A stretch of DNA of 39,885 nt, taken from contig JANXVE010000120.1 in NCBI GenBank assembly GCA_025351825.1, positions 1 to 39,885 of the forward strand. The letters are read 5' to 3'. Positions 1-7,261 of this stretch are shown here, piece after piece (position 1 is the stretch's first letter; each line of letters opens with the position of its first letter). This DNA is from Chamaesiphon sp. 341R_metabat_111 (lineage in GTDB: Bacteria; Cyanobacteriota; Cyanobacteriia; Cyanobacteriales; Chamaesiphonaceae). Position numbers and translations under genes: made by a program. The notes beneath the pieces were generated by a model that saw nothing but the letters and a program-made list of their open reading frames with translations, searched no databases and was not told the origin of the DNA.

Positions 1-2
1 CG

Positions 3-941
3 ATCTCCGACCATATCGGTCGCACCATGCGCGAAATCGTGCCCGATCTAGCAGATGAAGTGGAACCGCTATTCAGACAAATTTTAGCGACGGGTCAGCC
101 ATTGCTCAATGTCGAAATCAGCGGCGAAACTCGATCGCAACCAGGAATTCACCGGACTTGGCTGGAAAATTTTTATCCACTTCAAGATGATAGCGGGCAA
201 ATTGTGGGGATTAATGTTGTAGTGCAAGAAATCACCGATCGCAAACTCGCCGAATTAGCCCTAGCCGATCGCAACCAGGAGCTAGATAGTTTCGTCCATA
301 CCGTTTCTCACGATCTCAAGGCTCCCTTACGCGCGATCTCTAACCTGTCTCAATGGATCGAAGACGATTTAGAAGATCGGTTGCCACCAGACAACCAGCA
401 ACAGTTTCAGCTCCTCCGCACCCGCGTCAAACGGATGGAGTCGATGATTGATAGCTTGCTGCTGTACGCCCGCGCAGGCAGGCAAGAAGCGCAGCTAGAA
501 ACCTTCGACCTCGCCGAACTCCTAGCTGAGATTATCGACTCGATCGCCCCACCAGAAGGTTTTAGAATCGAGATTCAGCCACCGCTACCAACCCTTACGA
601 CCAAGCGGGTATTTTTGAGCCAAGTCTTGACCAATTTAATTAGCAACGCTATCAAGCACCACAATTCTGTTACCGGACGTTTAGATATTTCGGCGATCGA
701 ACATCCCGACTCTTATGAATTTATCATCAAAGATGACGGCCCAGGTATCGCCCCAGAACATCACGAGAAAGTCTTTGAAATCTTTGCAACTCTCAAAGTT
801 AAGGATAATAGCGATAGTACGGGAATTGGGCTGGCGATCGTCAAAAAAATCGTCGAAACAGAGCAGGGCACGATTCGGTTAGAGTCCAGCTTGGGACAGG
901 GGACAACTTTTTATGTAACTTGGCCTAAGATTCACGGCTAG
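3..941 (+). CDS. PAS-domain sensor histidine kinase, 3' part (5' end outside window)
   Basis: This is the C-terminal part of a sensor histidine kinase, which autophosphorylates on histidine and passes the phosphate to a response regulator. The frame stays open to the window edge, and residues before the first ATG (position 27) already read like PAS sequence, so the gene starts upstream. Counting from that ATG, residues 1-73 are a PAS domain ending in VVQEITDRK. The H-box SHDLKAPLRAI follows with the phosphorylated histidine near residue 95. Then come the N-box TNLISNAIKHH, the G1 box DDGPGIAP and the G2 box GIGLAIVKK, a complete HATPase_c domain. The protein ends just after TFYVTWPKIHG, usual for these kinases. 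No transmembrane segment is visible in this part. The signal and partner regulator are unknown. A decayed relative lies at about 7262-7605. Confidence 0.93.
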   Translation: MSDHIGRTMREIVPDLADEVEPLFRQILATGQPLLNVEISGETRSQPGIHRTWLENFYPLQDDSGQIVGINVVVQEITDRKLAELALADRNQELDSFVHTVSHDLKAPLRAISNLSQWIEDDLEDRLPPDNQQQFQLLRTRVKRMESMIDSLLLYARAGRQEAQLETFDLAELLAEIIDSIAPPEGFRIEIQPPLPTLTTKRVFLSQVLTNLISNAIKHHNSVTGRLDISAIEHPDSYEFIIKDDGPGIAPEHHEKVFEIFATLKVKDNSDSTGIGLAIVKKIVETEQGTIRLESSLGQGTTFYVTWPKIHG

Positions 942-969
942 AGAGGATGCGTAGATCTTTACTAGTTAA

Positions 970-1055
970 AGCATAGATCCGACGGTACCCACGAGGGGCA
1001 CCCTACACAATCAACCTGTAGGGGTGCCCTTCATGGGTACCCTTAGATCTATGCT
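970..1055. repeat. 86-bp inverted-repeat element, copy 1
   Basis: A near-palindromic element with arms AGCATAGAT...GGTACCCA and TGGGTACC...ATCTATGCT and an inner GGGCACCC/GGGTGCCC pair. It sits between the converging ends of the kinase gene and crtW, where its hairpin could end transcription both ways. A second copy is at 26911-26997. There is no coding capacity. Confidence 0.85.
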
Positions 1056-1066
1056 AATTACTAAAT

Positions 1067-1813
1067 CTACTCCAACGGACTCGTAGCTACTTGACGCGCA
1101 GAGGGCAGCTCATACCATGCCAGCCAGGGATACTCATGATGCTCCCAGTGATAGCCAAAGTGATAGCAGGTGAAGAACGACAAAATCAGCGGATAATTGC
1201 TGCTGGTGGCGTGATGAGAATTGTCGGGATTGCTGGAGCGATGCGGCAAATAAGTACCAAAGTAAAATAGCTGCATCGTACTAAAAAAAATCGGCAAGAT
1301 CCAGAACAACAACAGATTAGTCGCGGGAATATGTAACCCGAAATGCAGCAGGATAAAGACTGTTCCTAGTCCAAAAAACTGAATGGCGATTTGCCGCAGA
1401 TCTAGGTAGCCTTTCATAAATTTTAGAAACCACAGCAAGGGATGGCAATCGTGAAAATCGGGATCTCCCGCTTGTCCGGGTTGGCGATGATGTGCCCGAT
1501 GATTGACTGCTAGTTTCTGATAGTCCAGAAGCGCGTATAGTGTAACTGCAAATTGACCGATCGAGTCATTTAGTTGACGATGATTAGAAATTACCGAGCC
1601 ATGAATTGCATCATGAGCGACAATAAATAATCCAGTCTGGATAAAAGTTCGGCATAAAATAGCGGGCAAAATCCATAAAGGTAGTAACCGATCGATATCG
1701 ATAAATGATAGGAATAATAGGCTACTAATCCAGAGCATCACGACAACTATAGCAACTATTAGTCCTTTCCATGATGGCAAGTTTGGGTCATGCTGCACGG
1801 AGTTCTCTCTCAT
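1067..1813 (-). CDS. crtW: Beta-carotene ketolase, CrtW type
   Basis: Membrane di-iron oxygenase of the fatty-acid-desaturase superfamily, expected to add 4-keto groups to beta-carotene or related carotenoids (echinenone or canthaxanthin synthesis). The family histidine boxes are visible: AHDAIHG, NHRAHHRQPG, and near the C-terminus YHFGYHWEHHEYP. The segment QLFYFGTYLPHR is also typical of CrtW. Several hydrophobic segments lie between the boxes. I start at the ATG at 1813 (MRENSV, 248 aa); the frame is open further upstream to 1879, but that part overlaps the neighbouring small gene more deeply and does not look like CrtW. The start lies inside the last codons of the 1788-2018 gene, so the two may be translationally coupled. 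The window also holds crtP and crtB about 7 kb away. Substrate range cannot be read from sequence alone. Confidence 0.9.
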   Translation of the reverse strand: MRENSVQHDPNLPSWKGLIVAIVVVMLWISSLLFLSFIDIDRLLPLWILPAILCRTFIQTGLFIVAHDAIHGSVISNHRQLNDSIGQFAVTLYALLDYQKLAVNHRAHHRQPGQAGDPDFHDCHPLLWFLKFMKGYLDLRQIAIQFFGLGTVFILLHFGLHIPATNLLLFWILPIFFSTMQLFYFGTYLPHRSSNPDNSHHATSSNYPLILSFFTCYHFGYHWEHHEYPWLAWYELPSARQVATSPLE

Positions 1814-2018
1814 TAAGAAACACCATTGTTTCTGCACCCGCGCGGCCAAAAGCTGGCTCCTTGCCCTGTGGCATTTCAACTAGATACTTCCAAGTTCCAC
1901 CTTCAAATTTGGAGCTTTTTATGACTCCTTCTCCACCGACAAAGCTCACTCTTCGGTTGTGTTCGTACAGCCTTGCCAGGGGAGGATTTGCACCATCCTT
2001 GATTTTTGTTTTAGTCAT
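1788..2018 (-). CDS. Small conserved-looking hypothetical protein
   Basis: A 76-residue soluble protein beginning MTKTKIKDGANPPLARLYE. The sequence is glycine- and charge-rich with short beta-like stretches (RVSFVGGEGVI, TWKYLVEMP), resembling a small SH3-like barrel, but I cannot assign a family with confidence. I accept it as real because its composition is protein-like throughout and its stop codon falls 26 bases past the crtW start on the same strand, an arrangement expected of a co-transcribed pair. No strong ribosome-binding site is seen, only a weak purine run before the ATG. There is no signal peptide or membrane segment. A role in carotenoid metabolism would be a guess from position only. 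Confidence 0.65.
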   Translation of the reverse strand: MTKTKIKDGANPPLARLYEHNRRVSFVGGEGVIKSSKFEGGTWKYLVEMPQGKEPAFGRAGAETMVFLNERELRAA

Positions 2019-2283
2019 CGATCTTAGGTTTCCGAGTTACAGTCGATCTTTTCTAGTCCAAAAATAATGCGAGGTATTAACTTAAAATTGAACGGCAGTA
2101 TCAACGATATCCATGCTTACACCTGCGTTTTTTGCAATGTTTTTTGTAGTCACCCTCAAGATAACAATTGTAAGCAGCTAACTACATCTCCCGATCGGCT
2201 GATTAATATCTACCTCTTTAGAGTGATGTCGATCGCCCGAAACCTGCCTAGATCGATCGTTGTTCACCATGTGATTTTAGTAA

Positions 2284-2556
2284 CTAGATCTTACGATCGT
2301 GAATCGAACTCTTTTTTGCAGTCTGATAATCTGCACAGCCGATCGCTTCCTCTCGTAGTGCTTTACAAGGATGAACGGCACACTTGAGATTGTATTCACC
2401 AGTGAAAAAGAGACAGTTGCTACAGGGAATCTGATGCAATCTTTGAACCTGGATTAAACTTTTTTGGGCATTTTTCCAGACCGCTCGAAAATAGCTGAAT
2501 AGACCTAATGAAACAAAAACTATCAAAGCTAGTTTGAAAATAAATGGGATCGACAT
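2284..2556 (-). CDS. Small membrane-anchored cysteine-rich protein
   Basis: A 90-residue protein with one hydrophobic segment at residues 5-24, followed by a soluble domain with five cysteines (about 45, 48, 59, 64 and 74) in the pattern PCSNCLFF, NLKCAVHPCKAL, GCADY. This spacing could bind a metal or form disulfides. From memory, similar short proteins with a CxxC and a later LKC..HP..A....C.DY motif occur widely in cyanobacteria without a known function. The reading frame ends a short distance past the cysteine motif with a basic tail. A longer open frame on the other strand (2067-2387) overlaps its 3' part and is judged spurious. No operon partner is obvious; the next gene upstream on this strand is at 2604. 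Confidence 0.72.
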   Translation of the reverse strand: MSIPFIFKLALIVFVSLGLFSYFRAVWKNAQKSLIQVQRLHQIPCSNCLFFTGEYNLKCAVHPCKALREEAIGCADYQTAKKSSIHDRKI

Positions 2557-2603
2557 AGTAACATATTTAGATAGAATTCAACAGCATGTATTTGCTAATA
2601 ATC

Positions 2604-3377
2604 CTAAATCAATGGTCTGGATAGATTTAGGTCGTTCGCGGAGCGTCCGCTGGCGGAATCCAAATTACACCCATATAGCTCGACAAATCTCTTGAGGAGC
2701 TGCATTGTTTTGTGATTGGGAACTGCCGTCTTGGCAAATCTACCAGAAAGGTTGCGATTGGCTAACTTCCGGAGATATGGCATATCTTCAAATAAAGTCA
2801 GGTAAGAAGCAACGTGGAGTAACATTTGCAAGACTGGCTTGGGAAAAACGATCGCACTATAAATATCGATAAACAATTTGTGTGCATTGTTGCCTAGTGG
2901 CAAGATGTTGAAGACGATCGTCATCTTGCTACCATGATAGACTGGAATACTTAGCTCGATCGTGTAAGGAGTATGCAGCGTTAACTCTACTTCAACAACA
3001 GGCTGTCTCCAGATTTTCAAGAGATTTAGTGAGGGATTTAGTGTTGTCTCAAATTTAAGACTACCTCCAGTCGCGGTTGGTTCAAGCTGACCGATGTTAC
3101 CAATCTTTAATCCTTTGAGACTAAAATTATGCACCGACTCCAAATGCTTTAAATTCAGCAAATGATAGACCTGACACAGAGCTGGAACTGGTAAAACGTA
3201 TGATTGGCTGATGATATGATGTCGATCTAGCTGAAGCATTCTCCCTTCCGTGTGGTGGAGATAAGCTTCTTCTAGAGGCGCGATCGCATCAAGCTTATAA
3301 TATTTAATTGTACTAACACTCTTTGCCTGCGAACTTTTAGTTCTCACTTTTGTCATTGTCATCGCGATCGATCCCAA
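2604..3377 (-). CDS. Hypothetical protein (about 250 aa)
   Basis: I do not recognise the family with certainty. The protein is soluble, starts with a basic low-complexity stretch, and its middle (about residues 75-200) alternates beta-like segments such as VVEVELTLHTPYTIELSIP with a later helix FPKPVLQMLLHVASYLTLF. This order resembles a START-like or oxygenase C-terminal fold, but that is only an impression. Two other methionines (residues 6 and 8) could be the true start. The last roughly 20 residues are encoded by a dispersed cyanobacterial repeat at about 2630-2658, so the native C-terminus has probably been replaced. There is no signal peptide. It is flanked by unrelated small genes and seems monocistronic. 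Confidence 0.6.
   Translation of the reverse strand: MGSIAMTMTKVRTKSSQAKSVSTIKYYKLDAIAPLEEAYLHHTEGRMLQLDRHHIISQSYVLPVPALCQVYHLLNLKHLESVHNFSLKGLKIGNIGQLEPTATGGSLKFETTLNPSLNLLKIWRQPVVEVELTLHTPYTIELSIPVYHGSKMTIVFNILPLGNNAHKLFIDIYSAIVFPKPVLQMLLHVASYLTLFEDMPYLRKLANRNLSGRFAKTAVPNHKTMQLLKRFVELYGCNLDSASGRSANDLNLSRPLI
2630..2658 (+). repeat. Short dispersed repeat, GGTCGTTCGCG type
   Basis: A GC-rich partly palindromic unit beginning GGTCGTTCGCGGAGCGTC and continuing into a second small palindrome. A sibling beginning GGTCGTTCGCGTAGCGTC is at 21579-21608. Both lie inside the 3' end of a gene and supply its last codons. Confidence 0.75.
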
Positions 3378-3491
3378 GTTACAAATAGGTGTTTACAGAT
3401 GGCTATGGCTGCTCGATCGATAAATTTTAAATCAACAGAAACAAGAAATCTAAATTCACATTCGATCGACCTAATTATCAATCATCAAGTA

Positions 3492-3533
3492 ATTTAAAGG
3501 AGCGTGAGATTTAACCCCCACACTCCTTTAAAT
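3492..3533. terminator. Strong inverted repeat, possible terminator
   Basis: An 11-bp perfect stem, ATTTAAAGGAG with CTCCTTTAAAT, extended by GTG/CAC across a one-base mismatch, enclosing a 12-base loop. It is the second of two hairpins downstream of hli on the minus strand. There is no clear T-run, so a processing or stability signal is also possible. Confidence 0.5.
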
Positions 3534-3552
3534 AGCTAAGTTTTAGCGATTC

Positions 3553-3597
3553 CTTTACACCGACCAAACTTGCAGAGCGAGCATAGTCGGTGTAAAG
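3553..3597 (-). terminator. Hairpin immediately after the hli stop codon
   Basis: A perfect 12-bp stem, CTTTACACCGAC and GTCGGTGTAAAG, with a 21-base loop, beginning four bases beyond the hli stop. Position suggests a 3' stabilising hairpin or terminator for the hli transcript. It has no long T-tract. Confidence 0.6.
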
Positions 3598-3601
3598 AGA
3601 T

Positions 3602-3805
3602 CTAGCGAACACTGCTCGTATAGTGCATGATGTTGTAGAAGTGCAGAACGCCTTCACCAGACAAAAATTCGGTTAGAAGGGCTGCTACGAATCCGAGCAT
3701 TGCAAACCGACCATTCCAGATTTCAGCTTGAGGCGTAAAGCCCCATTTCCAATCGTTACGATCTTTGTTGTTATACTCTAGTGCTTTATTAGTAGAAGTT
3801 GTCAT
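3602..3805 (-). CDS. hli: High light-inducible protein (HLIP/SCP family)
   Basis: A 67-residue single-helix thylakoid protein of the chlorophyll a/b-binding superfamily. These proteins bind chlorophyll and carotenoid, protect photosystem II and associate with chlorophyll synthesis under high light and other stress. The hallmark is residues 28-39, [12 protein letters not shown], preceded by WGFTPQ and followed by the rest of the membrane helix ([11 protein letters not shown]). The length fits the family. The start ATG at 3805 has an upstream GGAG at suitable spacing. Two strong hairpins follow the gene at 3553-3597 and 3492-3533. The 287-bp upstream region is non-coding; I did not find a convincing pair of high-light-response repeats in it. 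The gene stands alone. Confidence 0.93.
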   Translation of the reverse strand: MTTSTNKALEYNNKDRNDWKWGFTPQAEIWNGRFAMLGFVAALLTEFLSGEGVLHFYNIMHYTSSVR

Positions 3806-4092
3806 GATAATTGCTCCAAATACTGTAGTTGTGGAAAATGAATGACGATTGACAGTTAAAACTTACTTACCTATTTGAAATGTTAGGAGTCTCTCAACCT
3901 GTACCAGCGATTCATCAATATGTCACAATCATATCAATTCGTTATCTATCTTCACATCTCTCAAATGGGTGAGTTATCAGATGCTTTAAATCTACAATTA
4001 GACGGATGAGCTATTTCGGCTGCTATTTTATTCTTAGGTTAAGAGCGGTTATTGAAAAACAATAAACGTTTATAAAAAAAGGAGAATGCATC
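3806..4092. other. Divergent intergenic region between hli and the hemerythrin gene
   Basis: AT-rich non-coding region that must hold both promoters. The hemerythrin gene has the purine run AAAGGAGAA at 4078-4086, eight bases before its ATG. I see no operator or RNA gene that I can defend. Confidence 0.5.
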
Positions 4093-5121
4093 ATGTCGAT
4101 CGCTATTGAAGATTCTAAGCGGACAGCAATTGCCTGTAAGCTAGCTGATATCAAAGAAATGCAAAATTTACTGATTGCTAATGAAGAGAAATTAATGTCT
4201 AGTTGCAGCGACCAGGAAATTCGCGACAGGCTCGGACATATGCTCGCAGACGATCGCAAAAATCTCGGAATTTTAGATACCGTCAGTGTTCAATATGGTG
4301 TCCAGGGTCAGCCCCATGAATCAGTCATGATGATGGTTGAAAAGATCGGTCAGTTAATGGATGGATCTGAGCTTTCACTTTACGAAAAAGTCTCTCAGCA
4401 CGAATTGCTAAAACACCAGCAATTTATGTCAGGCGTTCTAATTCACAAAGCGGCTCAAGTCGTTGGCGCAGATGTGGAAGCTGCCATCACTCCCTTGAAT
4501 ACACTCAACTTTGAAAATCGCGCTCATCAAGAACAGCTCAAAGGCGTATTAGAAGTTCTCGGTGTGCGGGAATTGACTGGGCAAGAAGCAAAGCAGGGAT
4601 TGTGGGCACGAGTTCAAGATTCTGTCGCCGCGCTTTCGGGTATTGTTGGCAGTGCTGTCACCCAAATCAGCGATAAGTCTGAACTGAGTATTCAAGACAT
4701 AATTCGCATGGATCACAACAAAGTGGGTATGCTATTTACGCAAATTGAAGAAAGTAACGATCCCCAAAAAATTGAGGAGTATTTTGGACAAATCTACAAG
4801 GATTTATCTGTTCATTCCGAAGCAGAGGAACAAGTTGTTTATCCTGCCGTGCGCGCGTTTTATGGAGAAACCCAAGAACTATACGACGAACAAGCCGAAA
4901 TGAAAGTGATGCTAGCAGATCTAAAATCTTCCAGCTCTTCAGACGCTGATTTTAAATCTAAAGTTGAGCGATTGAAAACTGCGGTGATGGCTCACATTCG
5001 TCAAGAAGAAAACACGATGTTTGCAGCGATTCGCACCAACTGTAGCGACGATCGGCAAGAACAGTTAGCTACGCAGTTTAAGACTGCCAAAAGTCAGCTC
5101 CAAGAGCAGCTTGCTACGTAA
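4093..5121 (+). CDS. Hemerythrin HHE cation-binding domain protein
   Basis: A 342-residue soluble all-helical protein. The C-terminal half (about 200-310) is a hemerythrin-like domain with likely di-iron ligands: H208 in RMDHNKVG, H241 and E245 in SVHSEAEEQVVYP, H301 and E305 in MAHIRQEENTMF. Such domains bind oxygen, NO or iron. The N-terminal half (about 10-160) is another helical bundle containing DDRKNLGILD and HELLKHQQFM, plausibly a ferritin-like module, less certain. The ribosome-binding site AAAGGAG is strong and fixes the start at 4093. It is transcribed away from hli; the next gene on this strand (5226) follows after about 100 bases and may be co-transcribed. The exact ligand and function are not determined by sequence. 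Confidence 0.88.
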   Translation: MSIAIEDSKRTAIACKLADIKEMQNLLIANEEKLMSSCSDQEIRDRLGHMLADDRKNLGILDTVSVQYGVQGQPHESVMMMVEKIGQLMDGSELSLYEKVSQHELLKHQQFMSGVLIHKAAQVVGADVEAAITPLNTLNFENRAHQEQLKGVLEVLGVRELTGQEAKQGLWARVQDSVAALSGIVGSAVTQISDKSELSIQDIIRMDHNKVGMLFTQIEESNDPQKIEEYFGQIYKDLSVHSEAEEQVVYPAVRAFYGETQELYDEQAEMKVMLADLKSSSSSDADFKSKVERLKTAVMAHIRQEENTMFAAIRTNCSDDRQEQLATQFKTAKSQLQEQLAT

Positions 5122-5225
5122 GCTAAAGCCAGTTTTTCACACTTAATTAGTTTGGGACTATAGGGAATAAATCTTCTTTATAGTCCCTCTTATTAGCAAT
5201 CTATTGAATGTAGGAGGACTCTTTG

Positions 5226-5507
5226 ATGACTGGACAATTATGTTGGATGCCCGCGTTTGGCAGTAAAGGGAAGTTAGCCCTGCACCTGCGACTTGAATCT
5301 TTTCACCCTTGGAGACCCCATACAGCTTTTCCTGGACTTTGTATTCCAGATTATCCGATCGCAGGCGGCTCAAAAGGCTGGGCTACTAGCCAAAAACTTT
5401 TACAGGCGGGTTGGACTGCAATCTCTACACAGCAGGCTCAACGCTCTTTCGATCGACCCATGAGCAATTTAATCGATCTAGCCGACGATGACCGATTAGC
5501 AGCTTAG
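5226..5507 (+). CDS. Small hypothetical protein with strong ribosome-binding site
   Basis: A 93-residue soluble protein beginning MTGQLCWMPAFG. It has an excellent ribosome-binding site, AGGAGG at 5212-5217, eight bases before the ATG at 5226; an in-frame TTG at 5223 just precedes it and is unlikely to be used. The composition is protein-like (KLALHLRLESFHPW, IPDYPIAGGSKGWA), with no signal peptide or membrane segment, and the C-terminus is acidic. I do not recognise the family. It lies about 100 bases after the hemerythrin gene on the same strand and ends just before a nested repeat cluster. A minus-strand frame over the same bases (5158-5373) lacks such support. Confidence 0.65.
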   Translation: MTGQLCWMPAFGSKGKLALHLRLESFHPWRPHTAFPGLCIPDYPIAGGSKGWATSQKLLQAGWTAISTQQAQRSFDRPMSNLIDLADDDRLAA

Positions 5508-5572
5508 ATAGTTGATGTTGGAGATGATGTATAGATTTCTACCCCACCGTAGCCCTCCCCAAAGATGCGGGG

Positions 5573-5854
5573 CTACGGTGTATACACAAGTTGGATGGAT
5601 TTCGTTTCGAGATCTAGATCCCCCCTAGCCCCCCTTTTTAAGGGCTACCGTGTATACACAAGTCTGCTGGACTTCGTTTCTCGATCTAGATCCCCCCTAG
5701 CCCCCCTTAAAAAGCGGATGTGCGTACTGTTCGGGTTCCCCGACAGTTGAGCACACCAAGCGGGGGGGAACCGGATCCGGAAGTCCCCCTTTTTTAGGGG
5801 GATTTAGGGGGATCTCTAGAGTTTTCGCTTTTCTCCATACTTTATACACCATAG
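5573..5854. mobile_element. Type A MITE-like element, copy 1, with 11-bp target duplication
   Basis: A non-coding element with inverted ends (CTACGGTGTATACAC at the left, TATACACCATAG at the right), flanked by direct repeats AAGATGCGGGG at 5562-5572 and 5855-5865. Its left arm is present twice (from 5573 and again from 5645), and a 46-bp hairpin insert lies at about 5718-5763. The intact form is at 7854-8017. The apparent frame across it is only the repeat read as codons. Confidence 0.82.
5718..5763. repeat. Hairpin insert inside the type A element
   Basis: A 46-bp insert bounded by AAGCGG (5712-5717 and 5758-5763) that is absent from the other type A copy. It folds on itself: GTGCGTACTGTTCGGG pairs imperfectly with CCCCGACAGTTGAGCAC. 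It looks like a third, smaller repeat class. Confidence 0.6.
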
Positions 5855-5918
5855 AAGATGCGGGGAGGGGACAAGAGTCCCACTTTTCAAGGGGAAATTC
5901 ATCCCATATTAATGCCTA

Positions 5919-6686
5919 TTACTGGAAAGTATCGAATCGCTGACAGAGACTTGTAGTAAGTTTCCGCGTCTGAAGTAGTTCGGACAATCGATCGATTGTG
6001 ATGCCAGACAAGTTGGCGACAACCAAATCGGCAGCCCCAAAATCTTGGTCTGATGTGGTTGCACCAGGTGTGGCGATCGTGGTGATGCCAGCGGTTTTGG
6101 CGGCGGTCAGGCTCACGGGAGTATCTTCGATGGCGATCGTCTCGCCAGCAGTCAAACCAAGCTGCTGAAGGCAATAACGATATGCGTCTGGGGCTGGTTT
6201 TGGTCGCTCGATCTTGTCACTGGTGACGATCGTTGCAAATCGATTGAATGGCAATAAGCCAGAGAATGCCGCCCCGATCCCATTGACATTCTCGATCGCC
6301 GTCGAGGTACAGAATGCAACCTGAATGCCTGACTGTCTACAAGCTTCACTCAGCTCCACGACACCCGTACGCGGACGCAACGGAGTGTTTTCTAGTAAGG
6401 CAACATAGTGCTTTGTTTTGGCTTGATGGAGTGCGGCAATCTGGAAATCACTAACGCCAGTGCGGAGGGGATTTGCTAGCGGAGTAGCCTTGGCAACGTT
6501 ATCTCGATAGGCACGAAGCCGATTTTGACCGCCGTTTATTTTCAGTAGAGCGCGGTAGGTTTGAGCATCCCAGTTCCAATCGAGTCCGGCTTCAGCAAAT
6601 GCTAGATTGAATGCCTGACGCTGGAGATCTGATGTTTCGGCGATCGTACCGATCGCGCCAAAGATTACTGCTTTAAGTTGGGACAT
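5919..6686 (-). CDS. HAD-superfamily protein lacking the catalytic aspartate
   Basis: A 255-residue soluble protein with the layout of CbbY/beta-phosphoglucomutase-like HAD phosphatases. Motif I, normally FDxDGT, reads FGAIGT at residues 9-14, so both the nucleophile and the acid/base aspartate are gone. The helical cap occupies about residues 17-90. Motif II is present (AFCTST, about 125), as are the motif III lysine (ERPKPAPDAY) and motif IV acids (IAIEDTPVSL). Preservation of the other motifs argues against random decay; the protein may bind a phosphorylated ligand without hydrolysing it, or use another mechanism. It may belong to a conserved aspartate-less branch, which I cannot check here. 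No operon partner; a repeat cluster lies directly downstream. Confidence 0.85.
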   Translation of the reverse strand: MSQLKAVIFGAIGTIAETSDLQRQAFNLAFAEAGLDWNWDAQTYRALLKINGGQNRLRAYRDNVAKATPLANPLRTGVSDFQIAALHQAKTKHYVALLENTPLRPRTGVVELSEACRQSGIQVAFCTSTAIENVNGIGAAFSGLLPFNRFATIVTSDKIERPKPAPDAYRYCLQQLGLTAGETIAIEDTPVSLTAAKTAGITTIATPGATTSDQDFGAADLVVANLSGITIDRLSELLQTRKLTTSLCQRFDTFQ

Positions 6687-6797
6687 AATTACTTACCTTG
6701 AATGATAAATTATCGATTGAATTACTGTTGTCAAATGACTCTAACTACCAAAATAACTATGACCAAATAATGCCATAGTTAGAATTCATTTGCAGTA

Positions 6798-7163
6798 CTA
6801 TTTGCTTAGATCTTTCTTTAACTCTCCAGCACTATTCTTAGCTACTTCTGGATACATCGAGCCAAATTCTTTGATGGCATCTGCGGATTGTTCGCCAATT
6901 CTTTCGAGCTTTTCACCAAGATTACCTTTGGTTTCACGCGCCTGTTGCTGCCATTCGGCGGTTGTTTTAGGTCGATTTGGGTCGCGATCCTGCTGAAGCA
7001 TCTTGTCAATTTTGCCGATCGCGTCTTGCTTGCTCAGACCTGGATCGATATTATTGGTGAGGATCAGTAGACCGACAATGATAATAGCTGAAGCTTGACT
7101 CAAATACAAGCGTCTTAGTAAGGAAGTCATCTTGTCGATCGAGCCAAAAACAAATTTTTTCAT
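6798..7163 (-). CDS. Hypothetical protein with one N-terminal membrane segment
   Basis: A 121-residue protein starting MKKFVFGSIDKM. The ATG at 7163 is preceded by CAGGAGATAATT, a good ribosome-binding site; an in-frame codon at 7181 lies upstream of that site and is rejected. Residues about 20-38 (SQASAIIIVGLLILTN) form a membrane segment or uncleaved signal anchor. The remainder is a charged helical domain with KTTAEWQQQARETKGNLGEKL and IKEFGSMYPEV, probably outside the cytoplasm or in the thylakoid lumen. I do not know a function. It is monocistronic, between the HAD-like gene and the broken kinase. Confidence 0.65.
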   Translation of the reverse strand: MKKFVFGSIDKMTSLLRRLYLSQASAIIIVGLLILTNNIDPGLSKQDAIGKIDKMLQQDRDPNRPKTTAEWQQQARETKGNLGEKLERIGEQSADAIKEFGSMYPEVAKNSAGELKKDLSK

Positions 7164-7261
7164 AATTATCTCCTGTAACAAAACATCGCGTTTTGATTTA
7201 CTTTAGTTAGTTCTTAGATTTATATATTACCAATAATAGCAACAAGAATTCCTCTATCAAA

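Larger units (their letters stand above)
5529..5905. mobile_element. Type B MITE-like element, copy 1, split by a type A insertion
   Basis: The left end reads like other type B copies (TAGATTTCTACCCCACC compared with GGAGATTTTTACCCCACC at 21392). The inner part resumes after the insertion with GGGGACAAGAGTCCCA and TTTTCAAGGGGAAATTCATC, matching 21430-21474. The right terminal repeat is missing, so the copy is truncated near the HAD gene. This fills the gene-free stretch 5508-5918. Confidence 0.75.

Noticed and set aside
2067-2387. 106-codon plus-strand open frame
   Set aside because: No ribosome-binding site, irregular composition, and its 3' part is antisense to the cysteine-rich membrane protein gene, which has a clear domain pattern.
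5158-5373. 71-codon minus-strand frame
   Set aside because: It is antisense to the 5226-5507 gene, which has an AGGAGG ribosome-binding site.
5565-5750. 61-codon plus-strand frame with internally repeated sequence (VYTS.LDFVSRSRSPLAPL twice)
   Set aside because: It is the duplicated arm of the type A MITE read as codons, not a repeat protein.
5899-6174. 91-codon minus-strand frame rich in Trp, His and Arg
   Set aside because: Shadow of the HAD gene in another frame; composition is not protein-like.
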